Shown here: positions 5,174 through 6,263 of the stretch, piece by piece
Layout: each line of letters starts with the position of its first letter
How positions within the stretch are numbered: the stretch's first letter is position 1
From: Solobacterium sp.
GTDB lineage: Bacteria > Bacillota_I > Bacilli_A > Erysipelotrichales > Erysipelotrichaceae
DNA: 6,263 nt
Assembly: GCA_016291725.1 (NCBI GenBank)
Contig: JAEEYJ010000084.1
Span: 1-6,263, forward strand
Reading direction: 5' to 3'
The notes under the pieces: model-generated
Database searches by the model: none
The model's input: the letters and a program-made list of their open reading frames with translations, nothing else
Told to the model about the DNA's origin: nothing
Translations under genes and position numbers: made by a program

Positions 5174-6263
5174 TCCAGGATATCAAGAAGAAACTCAAGC
5201 GTACTTTCCCAGGACCCTATACGGTCGCCAAGGATGCCTATCATCTGGTGCTTGATCGTTTTAAGGCGGTTTCCAGAACTGCCAATCATCTGGTGTTCGA
5301 TCGTTTTCTGACTGTCCGGTCCAGGCATAAGCTTCCGGATTATCCGTCATTGTACAGTCTGTACAGTCCGTTTTTTACATTTGGTGCTGCAGTAGACTCC
5401 TGGAAGACCCTATTCCCTTTTCCGATGGAAATCGGCAATCCTGAAAAGGAACAGTTGATACTGCACTGCTTCAACAGTATTACCTGTGAGAACAGTTTCA
5501 AGCATCTCTACTGCTTTGATCCGGCCGCAGACTGTTTGTTCCGGATCAGCCCCGCTGCGAAGCATGTGCTCACGTTTGCAAAGAAGAATCATATAAAACT
5601 GCGCCTTCACGTTCTGGTCTGGCACAGGCAAAGCAACCTTTCGGTATTCTGCCGGGACTATCAGTGTGTATACCTCGATGATGACCCTAAGCAGCTTGAT
5701 CCTGCATGCCTGGTCAGCCGGGAAGAGCTGATCCGGCGGCTGAAGACCTATATATACGGTGCGGCTGAATACATCTATGCCAATGGATACGCCGACTGCA
5801 TCTCCGGATGGGATGTTGTCAACGAGGCTGTATCCAACCGTGGGAATGAATTCCTGCGGACTAGCAGCCTCTGGATGCAGATCATCGGACCTGAATACAT
5901 CTATTACAGTTTCCTGTATATGAGGGAAGCCGGTGCACTGTACGCTGAACAGTACAAGGACCTTTACGGAGGCCGGCATATCAATCCGCGCTTGTTCTAC
6001 AATGATTACAATGAATGGTTCCCGGTCAAGCAGGAGAAGATCATCCGCCTGCTGAGAGACACCGTACTGAATCCGGACCATTTGATCCAGAGTGATGCAA
6101 TAAACCCTGACGGAAACGGTACTTTGCTGGGTGATGGGCTCGTGGACGGTATCGGAATGCAGGGACACATAGATACCAGTACAGATGTCTCCCGGTTCAT
6201 GTCAGCCATGAAAGCATACAATGAACTCACGGGTCTTGTTCATGTAACAGAACTGGATGTGGC
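5170..6263 (+). CDS. GH10 endo-beta-1,4-xylanase-like glycoside hydrolase, C-terminus cut by window edge
   Basis: An ATG overlapping the LicD stop opens 364 complete codons to the window edge. From about residue 58 the protein follows the GH10 TIM-barrel motifs in order: FTFGAAVDSW (69-78), FNSITCENSFK (101-111), RLHVLVWHRQ (145-154), WDVVNEAV (214-221) with acid/base Glu219, LFYNDYNEW (275-283), VDGIGMQGHID (325-335) and VTELDV (359-364) with nucleophile Glu361. The contacts equivalent to Glu-Asn-Lys, His/Trp-His and Gln/His of the -1/-2 sugar sites are present, so it is probably catalytic. Known GH10 enzymes cleave beta-1,4-xylan with retention. Unusual here is the lack of any hydrophobic signal peptide: residues 1-57 are basic (DIKKKLKR at 4-11) and contain a 15-residue repeat. 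Usual features after the WH motif (Q.P.W) are absent. The barrel's last strand and any further domain lie beyond the edge. Coupling to LicD suggests action on the cell's own glycan, which is inference; a simple xylan-degrading role is the alternative. Confidence 0.88.
   Translation, partial: MIQDIKKKLKRTFPGPYTVAKDAYHLVLDRFKAVSRTANHLVFDRFLTVRSRHKLPDYPSLYSLYSPFFTFGAAVDSWKTLFPFPMEIGNPEKEQLILHCFNSITCENSFKHLYCFDPAADCLFRISPAAKHVLTFAKKNHIKLRLHVLVWHRQSNLSVFCRDYQCVYLDDDPKQLDPACLVSREELIRRLKTYIYGAAEYIYANGYADCISGWDVVNEAVSNRGNEFLRTSSLWMQIIGPEYIYYSFLYMREAGALYAEQYKDLYGGRHINPRLFYNDYNEWFPVKQEKIIRLLRDTVLNPDHLIQSDAINPDGNGTLLGDGLVDGIGMQGHIDTSTDVSRFMSAMKAYNELTGLVHVTELDV
5236..5325 (+). repeat. Tandem 45-base (15-residue) duplication in the GH10 N-terminus
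   Basis: The first 27 bases of two adjacent 45-base units (5236-5262 and 5281-5307) match at 24 of 27 positions; the remaining 18 bases of each unit are diverged. In protein, AYHLVLDRF (residues 23-31) recurs as ANHLVFDRF (38-46), preceding the GH10 domain. The in-frame duplication keeps a hydrophobic/basic pattern compatible with a repeated amphipathic helix, which is inference. Confidence 0.8.

Noticed and set aside
5410..6168. Minus-strand open frame of 252 codons opposite the GH10 gene
   Set aside because: The plus strand carries ordered GH10 motifs throughout; the antisense product has no recognisable domain.
1..6263. Mobile elements, CRISPR array, tRNA or rRNA genes
   Set aside because: I saw no transposase, terminal inverted repeats, spaced direct-repeat array or cloverleaf; coding sequence fills nearly the whole window.

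Overview
This window looks like part of a cell-surface polysaccharide or teichoic-acid type decoration locus from a Gram-positive bacterium, most likely a Bacillota (Firmicutes) member with roughly balanced base composition. The reasons are a near-perfect AAGGAGG ribosome binding site, two LicD-family phosphotransferase-type proteins, family 2 glycosyltransferases, and tightly overlapping genes. A gut Erysipelotrichia- or Lachnospiraceae-like host is a guess from gene style; nothing here fixes the genus.

Layout. The left two thirds is a minus-strand operon read right to left: a LicD-family protein (3890 to 3084), a two-domain protein with a Rossmann-like N-terminus and a ParB/sulfiredoxin-like C-terminus (3087 to 2299), a long GT2 glycosyltransferase with a DUF6270-like C-terminal domain (2302 to 674), and a second GT2 glycosyltransferase that runs off the left edge (677 to 1). 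A divergent intergenic region of about 440 bases (3891-4330) follows. On its right a plus-strand operon begins with a second LicD-family gene (4331-5173) and continues into a GH10 endo-beta-1,4-xylanase-like protein (5170 to the right edge, truncated). A well-formed extended -10 promoter precedes the plus-strand operon. The minus-strand promoter is less clear and would leave a leader of about 270 bases.

All four internal gene junctions use the same 4-base ATGA overlap, so each operon is probably translationally coupled and its products made in matched amounts. By family knowledge, the GT2 enzymes would add sugars to a lipid-linked or surface glycan and the LicD proteins would attach a phosphorylated substituent (choline-P, glycerol-P or ribitol-P; the sequence does not say which). 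The DUF6270-like domain may modify the glycan, and the Rossmann/ParB-like protein may act as a nucleotide- or sugar-nucleotide-binding enzyme or regulator.

The most unusual element is the GH10 protein. It keeps both catalytic glutamates and most of the family's sugar-contact residues but has no visible signal peptide, begins with a basic leader containing a 15-residue duplication, and is coupled by overlap to a LicD gene rather than to xylan-utilisation genes. This suggests a glycan-active enzyme dedicated to making or trimming the cell's own polysaccharide, which is inference. Both window edges cut genes, so the locus is larger than what is seen.
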